DNA of 37,475 nt from Fidelibacterota bacterium (GCA_947481595.1 CANKHC010000006.1:1-37475); one strand, 5' to 3'; shown: positions 28,071 to 37,475, counted from the stretch's first letter. The notes: a model not told the origin generated them from the letters alone. Numbers and translations: made by a program.

Positions 28071-29654
28071 ATGGTTCGTTTCCACAAATTCCTCTGCGTC
28101 GCCGCAGCCCTCGCGTTCACGGCTTGCGTGAATAGACCGGCCGCGCCCTACGGCGTCGAGGAGGTCTCGCTCCAGCAGATCTCCACCGATCTTGCTGCCG
28201 GGCGCACCACCTCGGTCGCCGTCACCGAGGCGTATATCGCGCGCATCAAGGCCTATGATGCGGCCCTGCATGCCGTCATCGCCATTTTGCCTGACGCCCT
28301 CGACCAGGCCCGCGCCTCGGACGCGCGGCGCAGCAAAGGCCACGCGCTCGGTCCGCTCGACGGGGTGCCGATCCTGATCAAGGACAACATCGACGTCGCC
28401 GGCATCCCCACCACCGCCGGGTCCTACGCCCTGATCGACAACTTGCCGGCCGAGGATTCCGAAATCGCGCGGCGCCTGCGCGCGGCGGGCGCTGTGCTTC
28501 TCGGCAAGACCAACACTACCCAGTTCGCCAACTTCCGCACGCGCTTTGTCCTGAACGGCTCCACCGTCGGCGGCGTGCCGCACAACCCCTATGACCTGAC
28601 CCGCACGCCTTGCGGCTCCAGCAGCGGCTCAGGCATCGCCGCAACCGTCAGCTTTGCCGCCGCCGCCATCGGCACCGAGACCAGCGGCTCGATCGTCTGC
28701 CCCGCTTCGGTGATGAGTCTCGTGGGCATCAAGCCCACCGTGGCGCTGATCTCGCGCCGGGGCATCATTCCCATCAGCCATAACCAGGATACCGCCGGAC
28801 CCTTGGCGCGTTCGGTGACCGACGCCGCCATGCTGCTCAACGTCATGGCAGGGTCCGACCCCGGCGACGCGCCGACCGCGGTCTCCGACAGCCACAAGAC
28901 CGACTATGTCAAAGGCCTCGATCCGAATGCACTGCGCGGCAAGCGCATCGGTGTCGTGCGCGGGCTCTCGGGCTACGACATCCGCTCGTCCGCACCCTTC
29001 GAAGCCGCCATCGATATCCTCGCCGCGCAAGGCGCTGAACTCGTCGACGTGCCGCGCCAGCTCTTCGAGGACCTGACCTCCGAGATGCAGGTCATCCTTC
29101 TCCACGACTTCAAGATCGAGCTCAACGCCTACCTCGCGCACACGTCCCCGGCGGTGAAAACGCGCACCCTGGCCGACCTCATCGCTTTCAGCAAAACCGA
29201 TCCGCGCGAAAAAATGCACCGCGTCGACATGTTCGAAGCCGCGCAGTCGACCGGCGGCGACGACACCGACTACCGGCGCATTGTCGCCCACGCCCAAGAC
29301 ACCGCCGGCGCGCACGGCATCGGCCGCGCGCTTTCGGAATACAATGTCACGGCACTGGTGGTCCCCACGCTGGGACCGGCACCGCACATCGCCCCCGACG
29401 GCACCGACACCGCCGTCTACGACCCCAACATATCGAAGGAATCCTTCCGCCCCAGCCCGATCAGCATCGCGGCCATCGCCGGCTATCCGCATATCACCAT
29501 GCCCAACGGCAACGTCAGCGGCCTTCCGGTGGGGCTCTCCTTTATCGGAGCGCCCTGGAGCGAATCCGTGCTGCTCTCCTATGCCTACGCCTACGAACAG
29601 GCCGCACCCAAACGTCTGGCGCCCCCGCCCCTCAAGGCGACACTCACGCCTTAA
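28071..29654 (+). CDS. Amidase-signature-family protein, predicted lipoprotein
   Basis: Lipobox-like AFTAC; GPLDGVPILIKDNIDVAGIPTTAGS, CGSSSGSGIAATVSFAAAAIGTETSGSIVCPAS (Ser-cisSer-Lys region). Confidence 0.92.
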   Translation: MVRFHKFLCVAAALAFTACVNRPAAPYGVEEVSLQQISTDLAAGRTTSVAVTEAYIARIKAYDAALHAVIAILPDALDQARASDARRSKGHALGPLDGVPILIKDNIDVAGIPTTAGSYALIDNLPAEDSEIARRLRAAGAVLLGKTNTTQFANFRTRFVLNGSTVGGVPHNPYDLTRTPCGSSSGSGIAATVSFAAAAIGTETSGSIVCPASVMSLVGIKPTVALISRRGIIPISHNQDTAGPLARSVTDAAMLLNVMAGSDPGDAPTAVSDSHKTDYVKGLDPNALRGKRIGVVRGLSGYDIRSSAPFEAAIDILAAQGAELVDVPRQLFEDLTSEMQVILLHDFKIELNAYLAHTSPAVKTRTLADLIAFSKTDPREKMHRVDMFEAAQSTGGDDTDYRRIVAHAQDTAGAHGIGRALSEYNVTALVVPTLGPAPHIAPDGTDTAVYDPNISKESFRPSPISIAAIAGYPHITMPNGNVSGLPVGLSFIGAPWSESVLLSYAYAYEQAAPKRLAPPPLKATLTP

Positions 29655-29871
29655 ACCGTGCAGCGTTTCGCGGACCACACGCAACGGTAGTGCGAATAAG
29701 GCAATGAACCCGTCGAGTCCTCCACATCTGTGGGGCTCTTCAGATTCCTTAATTCCCCACGCGACCTGTGTCTACATTTCAGCGTAAGTTCGGCGCAGGT
29801 CGTCTCCTGTGCCGGATAACTTGGGGTTTAGGCACAGCATCGGGCGACCCGCCGCCAGAAAGGGGGTTTCC

Positions 29872-31491
29872 ATGCTGCCGACTGAACCGGATCGAATCCG
29901 CCGTGCACTCAATCGCCTGACGTTCGGTGCCCGCGACACCGATGTCTCCAACGCCACCATCATGGGGCTTGGCACGTGGCTCGCCGAACAATTGGCGCCG
30001 CCGCCGGGCGACGACCCGGCGCTCTACAATTACATCTCTCAGCAAGTGATGCCGATCGAATACGCCGCGCCCTCCGTGAGCGACACGCGCGGCATGTGGT
30101 CGGCGGTCAAGGAATCGCGCCCGCTCTATTATCTCTTCACCGATGTGCCGACGTTGTGGTCGGTCGCTGTCGGGGCCAGCACGAGTTACGCGCCGGCCGA
30201 ACGCACGCGCATTCGTCAAGAATTGATCGCCGCCACCTATATCCGCAACGCCCACAGCCAATATCAGCTGCGCGAGGTCATGACCGACTTCTGGCTGAAC
30301 CATTTCAACATCGGCAAGGCCGAGAACGAACTCGCCACCGCCATGCTGCCGATGTTCGACAGCGTTTCCATCCGCCCGCAGGCCTTCGGCAACTTCCGCC
30401 AGCTGCTCGAAGCTACGGCGACCTCGCCTGCGATGCTGATCTATCTCGACAACTGGGTCAGCACCGCCGCCACGCCGAATGAGAACTACGCCCGCGAGAT
30501 CATGGAGCTGCATACGCTGGGGGCCACGTCCTACTTCGGCAAGGATCCTTCCGAGACCGGCTACTCGGTCGGCGTCGATGGCATCGCCAACGGTTATACC
30601 GACCAGGACGTCATCCAGGCTTCACGCGCGCTCTCGGGCTGGACGCTCAAGAACGGCCAGCGCAATGCCGGACGCTTGGTCTCTTCCACCGGCGAGTTCT
30701 TCTACAACCCCGGCCAGCACAACACGACCGCCAGCAAGATCCTCAATGTCGAAGTCGGCTCCTACCGCGGCGACATGGAGCAGGGGCGCCGCTTCCTCGA
30801 CATCATCGCCTATCACCCGAAGACTGGACCGTTCGTTGTCGGCAAGCTGATGCGCCGCTTCTTCGGCGACAACCCGCCGGCGGCGGTGACGGAGCGCGCG
30901 GTCGCGGCCTGGAACGCCAATCTCACCGCGCCCGATCAGATCAAGAAAGTACTCGAGGCCATCGTGTTGGGCGGCGACGAGATTTCCGCCCTGCCGGCCA
31001 CCAAAGTCCGTCGTCCTTATGAGCGCCTGCTCGCCATGGCCCGCACCACCGGGGCCATCATCAACGCCAACGCCACGCTCACGACGCTGCTCGACTCCCT
31101 CAACGACGGACCTTGGGCCTGGCAAGGGCCCAATGGCCGGCCCGACAACGACGATTATTGGCTGGCCACCGGTGCGGTGCTCACCACCTGGAATCTGCTG
31201 CTCGCGCAGCCGGGCGCTGCCTATGTCACAGCTTCGCTCACCAACCAGACGCCGGTTGAGGTGATGAATACCGCCATGGGTGTGGTCGACTACTGGGTCG
31301 GACGCATGGTCGGCCATAGCCTGGACGCAAGCCGCATGACCGCGCTCTACAACGATCAGGGCGGCACATCCGGCGTGCCCGCCGCGCGGCGCAGTTCGAC
31401 CAATACGAACACCGTCGCCACGCGCACCGAGACCGCGCTGCGCCGTCTGGTCGGCATGATCGCCGGCACCGTCGAATTCACCTATCGCTAG
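29872..31491 (+). CDS. DUF1800 family protein
   Basis: RIRRALNRLTFGA, MTDFWLNHFNI, NENYAREIMELHTLG, VIQASRALSGWT, HNTTASKIL, LMRRFFGDNPP. Confidence 0.9.
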   Translation: MLPTEPDRIRRALNRLTFGARDTDVSNATIMGLGTWLAEQLAPPPGDDPALYNYISQQVMPIEYAAPSVSDTRGMWSAVKESRPLYYLFTDVPTLWSVAVGASTSYAPAERTRIRQELIAATYIRNAHSQYQLREVMTDFWLNHFNIGKAENELATAMLPMFDSVSIRPQAFGNFRQLLEATATSPAMLIYLDNWVSTAATPNENYAREIMELHTLGATSYFGKDPSETGYSVGVDGIANGYTDQDVIQASRALSGWTLKNGQRNAGRLVSSTGEFFYNPGQHNTTASKILNVEVGSYRGDMEQGRRFLDIIAYHPKTGPFVVGKLMRRFFGDNPPAAVTERAVAAWNANLTAPDQIKKVLEAIVLGGDEISALPATKVRRPYERLLAMARTTGAIINANATLTTLLDSLNDGPWAWQGPNGRPDNDDYWLATGAVLTTWNLLLAQPGAAYVTASLTNQTPVEVMNTAMGVVDYWVGRMVGHSLDASRMTALYNDQGGTSGVPAARRSSTNTNTVATRTETALRRLVGMIAGTVEFTYR

Positions 31492-31501
31492 GGGGACCCA
31501 C

Positions 31502-32716
31502 ATGAACATCTCTCGCCGCAATCTTCTCGGCAGCACCCTCGCGGGTGCGGGCCTTGCCACACTCGCCCCCGGCCTGCGCGTCGCTTTCGGTGCCGACGCC
31601 GGCGCCACGCGTGACGCACTTGTCGTCATCTTCCAGCGCGGCGCCGCCGACTGGCTGCAGATGTTGGCGCCCTCAGGCGATGCCGACTACATCCGCGCGC
31701 GCCCGAACATCCGCGTCGCCGCCAATGCCGGCATCGGCCTCGGCACCATGAACGGCACCGACATGTATCTCTCGGCCAGCGCGCCCGAGCTCAAGACGCT
31801 CTACGACGCCGGCCAGCTGGCTTTCGTGCACGCCGCCGGCATGCCCACCAACAGCCGCAGCCACTTCGATTGCCAGGACATGATGGAGAAGGCGGCGGTG
31901 GAAACCGAAGGCAAGCAAACCACCGGCTGGCTGACGCGCCATCTCGCGTCCATCGACACCGGCCTGCCGATCCTCGCTACATTATCAGCAAGCCTCAGCG
32001 CCCCGGTTTCGCTCCAGGGCAACAATCAGGTCGTGGCTATCGGCAACTCCACCACCTTCAACGTCAGCGGCGGCGACGCCAACCTCAACCTCTTGCGCAA
32101 CTTGAATGCCGGCGGCTCGAAGTTCGAAGCCAAGGCGCGCGAGACCCTGGACGCGGTCTCCAGCATTCAGTTGGGCCTGCGCACCATCAACACCTCGCAG
32201 TCCAACAACGCCGGATATACGGGGGGCCAGCTCTCCACCGCCCTGCGCTCGCTGGCGCAGATGATCAAAATGAACGTCGGCGTCACCACGGCGACGGTCG
32301 ATTTCGGCGGCTGGGATATGCACAACGGCCTGGTCACTGAGTTCGCAGCCCGGACCCAGGAATTCAGCCGTTCCATCGCTGCCTTCTGGCGCGACATGGC
32401 TGACTACCAAAGCCGCATCACCGTCGTCACCATGACCGAGTTCGGCCGCCGCCTGACCGAGAACGCGAGCCTCGGCACCGACCACGGCTCGGCCTCGGGC
32501 ATGCTGGTGCTGGGCGGCAATGTGAACGGCGGCAAGCTCTACGGCAACTGGCCGGGGCTGGCTGCCAGCGCGCTCACCAGCGGCGACCTGACCGTGACCA
32601 CCGACTACCGCCAGGTCCTCTCGGAAATCCTGGTCAACCGCCATACCGAGAAAAACCTGGCCGCGGTCTTCCCCTCGGTCAAATACGCGCCTCTGGGGAT
32701 TATCAAGACGGCCTAG
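31502..32716 (+). CDS. DUF1501 family protein, Tat signal
   Basis: MNISRRNLLGSTLAGAGL twin-Arg; LVVIFQRGAADWLQMLAP, SRSHFDCQDMMEKA, VVTMTEFGRRLTENASLGTDHGSASGMLVLGGNVNGG. Confidence 0.93.
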   Translation: MNISRRNLLGSTLAGAGLATLAPGLRVAFGADAGATRDALVVIFQRGAADWLQMLAPSGDADYIRARPNIRVAANAGIGLGTMNGTDMYLSASAPELKTLYDAGQLAFVHAAGMPTNSRSHFDCQDMMEKAAVETEGKQTTGWLTRHLASIDTGLPILATLSASLSAPVSLQGNNQVVAIGNSTTFNVSGGDANLNLLRNLNAGGSKFEAKARETLDAVSSIQLGLRTINTSQSNNAGYTGGQLSTALRSLAQMIKMNVGVTTATVDFGGWDMHNGLVTEFAARTQEFSRSIAAFWRDMADYQSRITVVTMTEFGRRLTENASLGTDHGSASGMLVLGGNVNGGKLYGNWPGLAASALTSGDLTVTTDYRQVLSEILVNRHTEKNLAAVFPSVKYAPLGIIKTA

Positions 32717-32857
32717 GCTCGAATTTCCTGCGCGGACTTTTGCAGGCGCCTGAAAATTTCTCCCGCCGGCTGAATTGAACCTTCAGCCCTCTCGCACGTT
32801 GACCCCGGTCGTGGCAAAATTCCACGCGTACCGTTCAATCCGCTATGGAGGGCTCAC

Positions 32858-33736
32858 ATGGTTCGTCAGGGGTTTTTGTCCTGTCTGGTTTTGGCCGCAG
32901 CGCTGTTGAGCGCGCCGCTCCGCGCCGCCGAGGACGTCATCGATACGCGCGAAACCTCCAGCGAGCGCGCCATCCCGCTGCTCGCCACACCGAAGGCCGC
33001 TCCCGCTGCTGCGCGTGAAACCCAACAAGGCGTCGGCGGTTCCTGGGGCGCCTCCTACTTCGCCGGCGTCTCGGCCACCGGCACCAACGCTTTTGTCCTG
33101 CGCATCACCAACCGCGGCCCGCGCGCCGGCACCGCCACGGTGACCCTGGCGACGGCGTCGACCGGCGCGGTGCTTGGCACCTGGACCAGCGGCTCCATTC
33201 CGGTCTTTGGCGCGGTCCAATATCCCATCGCCACCATTGCCGCCGCCGTCACGCCGGCGCTGACCCCGGCCCAGCTCGCGGCACCCATGAACCTCTCGGT
33301 CAGCACGACCTTCGCCCCTGCCACGCAACTGCTCACCTTCCACAGCACCACCGGCACGGTTGCCAACGTGACGGCCTGTGGCGCCAATCTGTTCGAAGAC
33401 ATTTATCTTCTTGGCCACATGGAAGGCCCGAATACCGCCGGCATGTCGTCGGCGGTGCGTATATTCAACGGCTCTGGCCGCACTTTGGCGGCGCATCTGA
33501 CGATCTACGATGCGGGCGGCGGTGCACAGATCGGCACCTGGAATTCCCAGGACATTCCGTCCGGCGCCAGCATCACCATGTCCACGGCGGCCATCCTCGC
33601 CGCCGCCACGCCCGCCATTCCGGCGACAACGGCCGCGGTGACGATCCTGGCCACGCCGGTCCGCGGGCTTCGCCTCGAACACGTCGTCATGGCCGGCGGT
33701 GCGCTCACCGATCTCACCAGCGCCTGCAGCCCATAA
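32858..33736 (+). CDS. Secreted protein with two tandem Ig-like or beta-sandwich repeats, unknown function
   Basis: Signal peptide; repeat 1 VLRITNRGPRAGTATVTL..TGAVLGTWTSGSIPVFGAVQYPIATI, repeat 2 AVRIFNGSGRTLAAHLTIY..GAQIGTWNSQDIPSGASITMSTAAI. Confidence 0.7.
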   Translation: MVRQGFLSCLVLAAALLSAPLRAAEDVIDTRETSSERAIPLLATPKAAPAAARETQQGVGGSWGASYFAGVSATGTNAFVLRITNRGPRAGTATVTLATASTGAVLGTWTSGSIPVFGAVQYPIATIAAAVTPALTPAQLAAPMNLSVSTTFAPATQLLTFHSTTGTVANVTACGANLFEDIYLLGHMEGPNTAGMSSAVRIFNGSGRTLAAHLTIYDAGGGAQIGTWNSQDIPSGASITMSTAAILAAATPAIPATTAAVTILATPVRGLRLEHVVMAGGALTDLTSACSP

Positions 33737-33780
33737 CTCAACCGTTCAGAGAGACCGGGAGGCCATGCTATTCCTAGAGC

Positions 33781-34359
33781 ATGGTCCCGGCATTCCTCAA
33801 GCGCATCTACAAGAAACTCTTCCGCGATCCCGCGATCGCGGCGCTGCCTTCGCGCGTCTGGCTGCACACCGATCTCCTGCCGGCGCTCAAAGCCGCCGGC
33901 CATACGCGCATGCTGTTTGTCGGCACGCAGTCCTACAACGGACTCTTTTATCGCCATTGCCAAGGGCTCAAGGTTTTCAGCATCGACCCCGATCCGGTGA
34001 ACGCGCGCTACGCGGCTCCCAGCGGGCACTTCATCGGCTATGTCCAGGACTTGGCGCGCCTGGCACCCGGCACGTCCTTTGACGTCATTGTCTTCAACGG
34101 CATCATCGGCTTCGGCGTCAACGATGTGCCCGCCGCCCTCGACGCCCTGCGCGCCATGGCCGTTGCCGCGGCACCCGGCGCCTTGCTGATCATCGGCTGG
34201 AACCCGGGGCGCACCGACGGCCAGGAAATCCTGGCTATGCGTCCGCATCTGACGCCCACCACCGTCGGCGCGCTCTCGCATGTGGTGGAATTCCCGGCCT
34301 TGGGCCGCGCCCAACGCAATGCGCATATCTACGAGTTCTACCGCTTTGGACCTTCATAA
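33781..34359 (+). CDS. Class I SAM-methyltransferase-like protein
   Basis: RMLFVGTQSYNGLFYRHCQGLKVFSIDPDPVNARY, TSFDVIVFNGIIGFGVNDV, GALLIIGWNPGR. Confidence 0.65.
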   Translation: MVPAFLKRIYKKLFRDPAIAALPSRVWLHTDLLPALKAAGHTRMLFVGTQSYNGLFYRHCQGLKVFSIDPDPVNARYAAPSGHFIGYVQDLARLAPGTSFDVIVFNGIIGFGVNDVPAALDALRAMAVAAAPGALLIIGWNPGRTDGQEILAMRPHLTPTTVGALSHVVEFPALGRAQRNAHIYEFYRFGPS

Positions 34360-35264
34360 TGCCCTTGCGTAAGGACATCTGGCGCGTCGGCATCGTCCGC
34401 AAGCCGATGCAGGACCTCCTCAAGGCCGGCAGCCTGCAAGGCGAAGTCGTTCACTGGCTGCCCGAATTGCCCGCGCTGCATTTCGATGCAGATCCCTTCG
34501 CGGTGTGGCGCGACGGCGCATTGCACCTGTTTGTCGAAACCTACGACTACTGGCGCAGGCGCGGCAGCATCGACGTGCTGACCCTCGATGAAAATTTCCG
34601 CGTGCGTGAGCGTCGCCCGGCCCTCAACGAGCCCTGGCACTTGTCCTATCCCTTTCTCATCGAAGACGGCGGCCAGATCTACATGCTGCCCGAAGCCTTC
34701 CGCTCCGGCACATTGACGCTCTACCGCGCCGTGGAATTCCCCACGCGCTGGGAGCCGGCCGCACGCATCGTGCTGGACACCATCGCCATCGATGCGACGC
34801 CGGTCTTCCACAACGGTCTGTGGTGGCTGTTCTACACCTCGGCGGAAAGCAAACGCGCCAAGGTCGCGGCTCTGCATGTCGCCTTCGCCGAGCGTCTCAC
34901 GGGGCCCTGGCGCGTCCATGCGCACAATCCGGTGCGCTTTGATCCCACCAGTGCGCGGCCGGGCGGAACACCGCTTGTGATCGACGGCAACATCGTCCTG
35001 CCGGTGCAGGACTGCGCCGAAACCTACGGCGGCGGTTTGCGCAAGCTTACGATCACCAAGCTCACGCCCGATGTCTTCGAGGCCGATGCCAGCGCCCGCT
35101 TCATGCCGCCCGCCGCCGGCGCTTATGCCCACGGTCTGCACACGCTGTCAGCCGCCGGTGACCTGACGCTGATCGATGCCAAGAAGTTTGAAGTGTCCGC
35201 CGAGACGCTGGCGTCAGACGTAGACCATCTCTTCCGCAAAGCGCTCCGCCGCTTCGGGGGCTAG
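34359..35264 (+). CDS. Five-bladed-propeller sugar-active protein (glucosamine inositolphosphorylceramide transferase N-terminal-like / GH43-like)
   Basis: FDADPFAVWRDGALHLFVETYDYWRRRGSIDVL, WHLSYPFLIEDGGQIYMLPEAFRSGTLTLYRA, WWLFYTSAE; start overlaps the previous stop (TAATG). Confidence 0.65.
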   Translation: MPLRKDIWRVGIVRKPMQDLLKAGSLQGEVVHWLPELPALHFDADPFAVWRDGALHLFVETYDYWRRRGSIDVLTLDENFRVRERRPALNEPWHLSYPFLIEDGGQIYMLPEAFRSGTLTLYRAVEFPTRWEPAARIVLDTIAIDATPVFHNGLWWLFYTSAESKRAKVAALHVAFAERLTGPWRVHAHNPVRFDPTSARPGGTPLVIDGNIVLPVQDCAETYGGGLRKLTITKLTPDVFEADASARFMPPAAGAYAHGLHTLSAAGDLTLIDAKKFEVSAETLASDVDHLFRKALRRFGG

Positions 35265-36374
35265 ACCCCACTTCTGCGCGTGCACGCGGTCGAAGACGTT
35301 CAAATATTTTTCCGCGATCGGTCCGATGCGATAACCGGCCACCGCATCCGCCAGGAAGCGCGGGGCCGGGGCAGGGGACGCCAGGACACGGCTGAGCGCA
35401 TCGCCCATGCTGGCGTGGTCGCCGACAGGCGTCACCGCACAGCCGTCCAGGGTGCGCAACAGTTCCGAAGCCGCCGGCCCGCAGTCGGTGCTCACTACCG
35501 GCCGTCCCGCCGCCAGCGCTTCGACGATCACGGCGCCGTAACCTTCGTAATACGACGACAGCAGGAACACGCGGGCTTGCGCCAGCCACGGCGTGATGTC
35601 GGACACATAGCCCGCGAACTGCACGCGCGCGGCCACGCCCAGCGCCTTCGCCAGAGCCGTGAGGGCTGCACGTTCCGGGCCTTCGCCCAGGAATACCAGT
35701 TTGGTATCTTTGTTCTCGATGCGCGCGAAAGCCTTCAGCGCCACGTCGAACCCTTTTTCCCGCACCAGCCGTCCGGCGGCGACAATCAGGTTGCCTTCGG
35801 CGCGCGGCAACATCGACGGATCGTTCACGTCTTCCAGCGCCGGCAACTTGATGCATTGGGTGATGCGCCGGCCGAGGATCTGATCAGCCTCACTGATCAC
35901 CGACGGCGCCAAGCTGATGGCGGCATCGGCGCAGGCGAGGCGGTGACGCGTCAGCATGTTGTAGACCACCTGCTGCACCGGCCCGCGGCCGTGGCGATGC
36001 AACGGCGTGCTGATCTGCGCCACGACGCTGGGGCGACGCTCCTTCGGCAGCACAGCGATATCGGGCAACGCCGGCCAATGGAAATTGCCGGGCACAAAAA
36101 GTGTGTCGACGTGATTTTTTTCGACGTAGCGCGCCAGCGCTTGGCCCAACTTGCGCCGCGAGCCAAATCCGCGCGGGATCACGGGCGTGCATTCGACGAC
36201 ATCGACATTGCGCCCGATCATCTCGACCAAGGGCCCCTTGAGGGCGCCTGCGAAAACCACGACTTTGCGGCCCATCCCGGCCCAGCGGTTCATCAGGCGG
36301 ATGGCAATCCGCTCCGATCCGCCCAGCGGAAAGTCGTGAAAAACGGTCGCAATCGTGCCTGCCGTGCGATGCAT
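35214..36374 (-). CDS. GT4-family glycosyltransferase
   Basis: VFHDFPLGGSERIAIRLMNRWAGMGRKVVVF; LIVAAGRLVREKGFDVALKAFA; LVFLGEGPERAAL; VFLLSSYYEGYGAVIVEALAAGRPVVSTDCG. ATG at 36374 chosen over the track start at 36527. Confidence 0.9.
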   Translation of the reverse strand: MHRTAGTIATVFHDFPLGGSERIAIRLMNRWAGMGRKVVVFAGALKGPLVEMIGRNVDVVECTPVIPRGFGSRRKLGQALARYVEKNHVDTLFVPGNFHWPALPDIAVLPKERRPSVVAQISTPLHRHGRGPVQQVVYNMLTRHRLACADAAISLAPSVISEADQILGRRITQCIKLPALEDVNDPSMLPRAEGNLIVAAGRLVREKGFDVALKAFARIENKDTKLVFLGEGPERAALTALAKALGVAARVQFAGYVSDITPWLAQARVFLLSSYYEGYGAVIVEALAAGRPVVSTDCGPAASELLRTLDGCAVTPVGDHASMGDALSRVLASPAPAPRFLADAVAGYRIGPIAEKYLNVFDRVHAQKWGLAPEAAERFAEEMVYV

Positions 36375-36575
36375 GAAAGCCGCTAACCCCCAACGTATGA
36401 CCCTGTGCGCCCAACAGTTTTTGCTGTTTTTGTTCGAGGCTGAGCACCACCGGTCCGCGCAGAAAAGATGCCGCCCAAAGGGGCCTTCCCTACCCGCTTT
36501 TCTCCCTTGGCTCGGTAACAACCGCACTTTTGCTAAGACATTGGTTTTAGCGCGCGATTCGCCCTAAAATCGGCC

Positions 36576-37148
36576 ATGGTTCCCGCCCAGCCTTCACCGG
36601 TGTGCAACAGCACCGCTATTCAGGATCAGCTGCTCGCCTCCTACGGCGAGCTCAGGGCCGAGCTTTTGCGGTTTCTCGCCGCGCGCCTGGGCAACCTGGC
36701 CGCCGCCGAGGACGTTTATCAGGAGCTCTATCTGCGTCTGCGCGTCGCCGCACCGACGGCGGAGCTGCGCGATGCGCGCAGTTTCATTTACCGCTCGGCC
36801 TACAACCTCGCCAACGAACAGGTCCGCGCCTTGCGCCGCCGTGAAGCCCGCGATGCCAAATGGATCGACCAGACCACCGACCTCATGGGCGGCGAGGCGG
36901 TTGCCCCCGAGCGCGCCGCCGACGAAGCCCTGGCCGCGAAACAGCGCCTTCAGGCCGTGGCCAAGGGCATCTCTGAATTGCCGCCGCGCTGCCGCGAGGT
37001 TTTCACCCTCTGTCGGGTGCGTGGCCTTGGTCACCGGGAAGTGGCTGAAAATCTTGGTATTTCAATCAAGGCCGTGGAAAAGCACATCACCGCCGCGCTC
37101 AAGCACTTGGTCATAAAACTGCAAGGTCACAATGATGCGATCTCATAA
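36576..37148 (+). CDS. ECF sigma factor, FecI-like
   Basis: AEDVYQELYLRLR (sigma2), ELPPRCREVFTLCRVRGLGHREVAENLGISIKAVEKHITAALKHL (sigma4). Confidence 0.92.
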   Translation: MVPAQPSPVCNSTAIQDQLLASYGELRAELLRFLAARLGNLAAAEDVYQELYLRLRVAAPTAELRDARSFIYRSAYNLANEQVRALRRREARDAKWIDQTTDLMGGEAVAPERAADEALAAKQRLQAVAKGISELPPRCREVFTLCRVRGLGHREVAENLGISIKAVEKHITAALKHLVIKLQGHNDAIS

Positions 37149-37190
37149 ACCGGGCGTAGGGGGGGTGCCGCGCTGCGGCATCTGTTGGGC

Positions 37191-37475
37191 ATGACCGGTA
37201 CTCCGACAGCCTTGGATCAATCCCTCTTAGCTCAGGCCCGCCTCGATGCGGCGTTGGACTGGCACGTCCGCTTGGACGGCGAGCCCTCGGCGCAGGACTG
37301 GCAGGACTTCACCGCCTGGCTTGAGTCTGACCCGGCGCACCGCACCGTTTTTGACGAGGTTGATGCGCTGTCGGCTGATGCCGCTGCCGCGCTCCCGGCC
37401 ACCGCCGACATCATCGCTTTCCCGCAGCAAGCAGCCCCTGCGCCCTCGCGCCGCCGCGCCGGCCTCTGGGTCGCC
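37191..37475 (+). CDS. FecR-type anti-sigma regulator, N-terminal part (partial at window end)
   Basis: ATG at 37191: MTGTPTALDQSLLAQARLDAALDWHVRLDGEPSAQDWQDFTAWLESDPAHRTVFDEVDAL... (DUF4880/FecR N-terminus), open to 37475. Not listed in the ORF track. Confidence 0.85.
   Translation, partial: MTGTPTALDQSLLAQARLDAALDWHVRLDGEPSAQDWQDFTAWLESDPAHRTVFDEVDALSADAAAALPATADIIAFPQQAAPAPSRRRAGLWVA

Noticed and set aside
36375-36527. N-terminal 51 aa extension of the glycosyltransferase ORF
   Set aside because: MRLLPSQGRKAGREGPFG... does not resemble a GT4 N-terminus; the family pattern begins just after the ATG at 36374.

Overview
GC-rich, gene-dense bacterial window, probably alphaproteobacterial (inference from gene content and a GTGGGAACCGGTT-type palindromic repeat). 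No rRNA, tRNA or CRISPR array was recognised. Left to right: the end of an IS3-family element (orfA start, minus strand) that truncates a MarR-type regulator directly upstream of an RND efflux pair; a DUF6065-like protein; a secreted protein plus a triple COG4315/Lipoprotein_15 repeat protein; a large-subunit catalase (KatE type); small proteins; an AraC regulator; a cluster of extracytoplasmic proteins (mono-heme cytochrome c, two CarboxypepD_reg + CXXCH + beta-propeller fusions, a dienelactone-hydrolase-fold protein lacking the usual nucleophile, a small Tat-secreted protein), followed on the opposite strand by an intradiol-dioxygenase-like lipoprotein; an AIM24/TIGR00266 protein; a divergent GT51 penicillin-binding protein; an M28 peptidase / TolB-like propeller / amidase run; a DUF1800-DUF1501 pair; a small sugar/glycosyltransferase locus; and an ECF sigma/FecR pair cut by the window end. 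The best candidate for an undescribed system is 11.3-19.9 kb: an AraC-associated set of predicted periplasmic heme-propeller proteins with a catalytically depleted DLH-like partner and a secreted ring-cleavage dioxygenase homologue. All family calls come from reading motifs by eye; no database search was run.
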